From NCBI GenBank assembly GCA_938007995.1, contig CALLLW010000055.1, forward strand, positions 1-63,772: a stretch of 63,772 nt of DNA, given 5' to 3'. Position 1 is the stretch's first letter, and every line of letters starts with the position of its first letter. Positions 62,801-63,772 of this stretch are shown here, piece after piece. Source of the DNA: an uncultured Granulosicoccaceae bacterium (lineage in GTDB: Bacteria > Pseudomonadota > Gammaproteobacteria > Granulosicoccales > Granulosicoccaceae). Below the pieces are notes generated by a model. The model worked only from the letters and a program-made list of their open reading frames with translations. It searched no databases and was not told the origin of the DNA. The position numbers and the translations under genes were made by a program.

Positions 62801-63772
62801 AGCGTGCATCAGTATTAACCGCATGCGTGGTGGCAGACATTCGAATCAGACTGAAATAGGCAATATCACCAGCGGTTACTACATCTACCGTTTCACCTGC
62901 ATCAACACTGGCATTCAGTGCATTGACTTCCGGGCGGTTAGCTTCGCTGCCATCATCGTTGTAAAGATAGTGTGGCGAAAAGATCTGCGCATCCTGATGC
63001 GTACCTGCAGAGTTAACATCGTTAATCGAGTAACCACCACCTGCGGTGATCACACGCCCATCAGTCAATAACATGGCCGTTGAATGATAATCACGCGGCA
63101 CAGACATATTCGCCATGCCACGCCACGTACCAGTCTCGGGGTTCCAGATTTCCGGCTCCATCACACTGCCGCTGTCTCTAAACTTGGCACCGGTAGTGTT
63201 ACCACCAACAACCAGCACCTCACCGGTTGGCAGTGGAATTAACTGATGAAACTTACGGCTATGGGTCATTTCACCGGTCGTGCGTATCTCAGGTACCGGT
63301 CCATTCAAATCTATCGTGAAAGCACCTTTACTTGCACCAGTGGCGTTGCCACCCCAGCTACCGTCGTTACGACCGGTTGAGATCAACTTACCAATGTCGT
63401 ACATCAACTGCACACCACCGGCATGGTTGACTCCATCAGTATCAGGCTCTGCCTCACGCACTTCACCGTTACCCTGATAGTTGATCATCTGGTTTTCAAC
63501 GGTATCCCAGTAGTGGTAGATATTTCCGTTCGGCGCAAGACTCAACAATGGAAATACCGATTCACGCCCCAGTTCGTTGTTACGTTGCCGCATGGTGATA
63601 AAGTCAATGCCGTTCAGGACTCCCCAACCTGTATCCGGATCCCAGAGATCCGGGTTACGTGGATTGCTCGACGCACCCATCGCCGTCATCACCTTGCCAT
63701 CACCGGTAGCCAGAGTTGTCGGATACCAGCGCCCGCCGGACGCCATGTTCTCCACCGTTTGCCATTCGCCGT
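56841..63772 (-). CDS. Giant secreted galactose-oxidase-like / di-heme cytochrome multidomain protein (5' end outside window)
   Basis: At least 2309 residues; the frame continues past the window edge, so the signal peptide is not seen. Residues are counted from GTG 63755. Order: radical-copper-oxidase propeller (RWYPT with Tyr11, RDYHS with Tyr223/His224, SATTHAVNTDAR with His311) and DUF1929 cap (to 370); discoidin domain (375-523); a second discoidin domain interrupted by three Cys-rich repeats (about 572-715); PKD (840-920); YVTN-type beta-propeller (930-1270); MauG/peroxidase-like di-heme module with CASCH (1320-1324) and CATCH (1450-1454); then three CBM9-like domains (from about 1568, 1845 and 2120) separated by two Ig-like domains. 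It needs c-type heme attachment in the periplasm. It is followed by the small lipoprotein gene. Confidence 0.88.
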   Translation of the reverse strand, partial: GEWQTVENMASGGRWYPTTLATGDGKVMTAMGASSNPRNPDLWDPDTGWGVLNGIDFITMRQRNNELGRESVFPLLSLAPNGNIYHYWDTVENQMINYQGNGEVREAEPDTDGVNHAGGVQLMYDIGKLISTGRNDGSWGGNATGASKGAFTIDLNGPVPEIRTTGEMTHSRKFHQLIPLPTGEVLVVGGNTTGAKFRDSGSVMEPEIWNPETGTWRGMANMSVPRDYHSTAMLLTDGRVITAGGGYSINDVNSAGTHQDAQIFSPHYLYNDDGSEANRPEVNALNASVDAGETVDVVTAGDIAYFSLIRMSATTHAVNTDARFYKPVFRETANNRFEVTIHQNPNVSIPGYWMLFAVDSTGVPSEAQVIRITALDTQLENLALQGTATQSSTFAHQTQNYFDAEKAIDGDLSGGAQAGSLSHTATEGEAWWELDLGRVVNIDTIRLWNRNDCCASRLSDFHVLVSTEPFGSTDLSLAQSQFGVTDFPNTGVAGRQTDIKADTAGRYVRVQLAGTNVLQLAEVQVFGTRRTDIGNLAMSGTATQSSTYRNTGYVAAKAIDGFTDGNNRSNNFIGGNGGREFDLSCASTEVLAGIYGRSNTQLNSLGARCVSVAANGDWIGQPRDIGITGTEVGTQFSASCPAGWAVTGFDGRADTMVNQVRLQCQKLDSASMASGVTQPLLRSGANTGTEVGPFNCAGSVATGITGRSATGLDAFGLQCPEAGPGVLSHTDNDINAWWELDLGRVVDIDSVVIYNRTDCCTERLSDFYLLVSDQAFDSKSLDSTVAQAGVFNKFASGAAARVTDLAVARTGRYIRIQLNSNNKPIPLHMAEVQVFGAELSEALSVQPVVSSPVQQGANVTFNATAAGSGDVEYRWNFGDGNLDTAFSSNPSITHSYSRPGRYVVSLTVRDASGEELRSTFTQVVHPPVQSSLPKASSGLLEHSTTSQVWNINPDNNTVGVIDTGTLSLLAEIEVGDEPVNVAEAGDGNVWVVNRQSASISVVSPTSLAVIANYPLPRGSQPYGIVMDNNGALVALQATGRVQRIGLGGALGDSTAVGANPRHLALTADNKTLYVSRYITDPLPGEDTGFVMVDNGVQQFGGEVLVLDAATLALQDTIVMQHINRIASEHAGPGVPNYLGPVVISPAGDSAWLPSKQDNILAGDLRGGAGMTFDQTVRAVTSKISITDNRELTSSRIDHDNASVAVSSAFDPLGVTLFTSLEGNRQVSVIDVPTGIEIGRFDTGRAPQSTVVSKDGTRLYVHNFMDRTVGVHDIEGITKRGLSNSSVIATVNVVSDEELNSTVLRGKQLFYDARDDRLAGLDYMSCASCHVDGEHDGRTWDFTGLGEGLRNTITLKGRAGTGHGMLHWTGNFDEVQDFEGQIRDFAGGTGLMSDTDFAATAPPLGSAKAGLSADLDALAAYMESLESVDSSPHRNADGTMTTAALNGESLFLSNGCATCHSGDIFTDSNAALLHDIGTLIDDSGQRLGAALTGLDTPTLLGLWQTAPYLHDGSAPTVEDAIAAHQSAVLTAAELSDLASYLLQLESGPPAPMPVLPQLPPPESIASVSNPVANTLINIDGVANEWDSLAVFGVDPDDVNGAANTIDWQSAALAHSDDNFYITYTNRGAVTENWGYGIYIDTDGNVNTGFRGFSSELPVGADYLIEGRVVQRYTGVGTDWSWQEIGDAGYAISSNTAELAVPRSLLGSPATLRLYFNGNNVAVGGDAVDYYPNGVAVETLPDNERFFTYTIANGGGNSPPVALAQNLSVSVNGQLAIVLTGTDLNSDTLQYEVVDQPSNGTLSGTAPSVIYTPNADHRGADQFAFTVSDGFATSAAAVVTVNSIGEALNNPATIAVDGNLVEWNSIDSFGTDPVDATGNGDQIDWLEGWVAHDATDFYFAFRNNNPVSVSWGYGIYIDTDNSTSTGFQNFDSSYPLGADYLLEADELLRYTGTGNNWSWTVVANADLQISGKTAEISVPRSVMGNPADLRLFYVGENAAVNGTTVDYYPDAVLEAGAAGRFFNYSAAGAGQNVAPVAMPQFITLAQDSSVAVNLSATDAHGGALTYQVTRQPVNGTLGGTAPALQYTPDSGFSGADSFEFRATNGQLTGLVAVVNITVNPAASVPNGSNFVSALSIDGSLQDWAGLTPLAPDAADISGAAEEIDFRQGYIAHSESMVFLAYQNDSVMARLTYGHAAFIGTDDNNATGFRGFSSELPFGADFLLEGSDLYSYSGSGTNWLWTYVATVSSAQIGSVAELALPRAQLGNPAAVEIFWRGNNEAVSGAGFDFYPDAAAVTSAPLSQRRFRYELRP

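Overview
The window looks like chromosomal DNA from a free-living, probably marine, heterotrophic gammaproteobacterium. I base this on family content and architecture (RibH2 under an FMN riboswitch, peptide ABC uptake, many secreted or lipid-anchored binding proteins, ammonium uptake with PII, DUF3726 and DUF1045 genes). Genus and species cannot be read from the sequence. Base composition looks even, near half GC. I see no rRNA, tRNA, CRISPR array, insertion sequence, integrase or phage gene, so nothing here marks a mobile island.

Layout. 0-4 kb: a secreted protein with three DGDGWGW repeats, a RIO-type kinase and two small lipoproteins. 3.9-7.4 kb: a minus-strand operon of an M19 dipeptidase homologue, an unknown 569-residue protein and a DUF3726 protein. 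7.6-11.7 kb: RNase J, a MATE transporter and an aromatic aminotransferase. 11.8-18.1 kb: lipoproteins, a P1/DmpA peptidase apparently starting at ATC, an EamA transporter and an FnIII/Calx-beta surface protein. 18.4-18.8 kb: S-adenosylmethionine decarboxylase. 18.9-28.2 kb: a long minus-strand run comprising a peptide ABC transporter (binding protein, two permeases, fused double ATPase), a TAXI-type periplasmic binding protein, a previously unlisted 29-residue membrane peptide, a PAS histidine kinase and a FixJ-like regulator. The last four or five are tightly coupled and look like a ligand-sensing system. 28.4-40.8 kb: peroxiredoxin, AmtB/PII, sulfotransferase, nitroreductase and SDR, Ogt, TauE, a phosphatase, a Rieske oxygenase/aminotransferase/GST/exporter operon, and a MipA-like outer-membrane protein apparently starting at ATT. 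41-49 kb: CcdA, desaturase, an orphan OmpR-type regulator with a degenerate receiver, a beta-helix lipoprotein, an epimerase and a CBM9-like lipoprotein behind an array of palindromes. 49-53 kb: RibH2 under an FMN riboswitch, an Asp/Glu racemase-like enzyme with RidA, glyoxalases I and II, and a stand-alone winged helix. 53-63.8 kb: a DUF1045 protein, a glycosidase-like protein with DGDGWGW repeats, a membrane methyltransferase, and the 3' 6.9 kb of a giant secreted protein that joins a galactose-oxidase-type domain to discoidin, PKD, beta-propeller, di-heme cytochrome c and CBM9-like modules.

Themes. Nutrient capture (peptides, ammonium) and sensing sit beside detoxification (glyoxalases, GSTs, peroxiredoxin, nitroreductase, Ogt) and a large surface or secreted repertoire aimed at polysaccharides or other extracellular substrates. 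The most promising unusual items are the TAXI/29-residue peptide/kinase/regulator unit, the giant oxidase-cytochrome fusion with its interrupted discoidin domain, two genes whose only sensible starts are ATC and ATT behind strong Shine-Dalgarno sites, and the DGDGWGW repeat module shared by unrelated secreted proteins. All family calls come from reading motifs by eye; no search was run.
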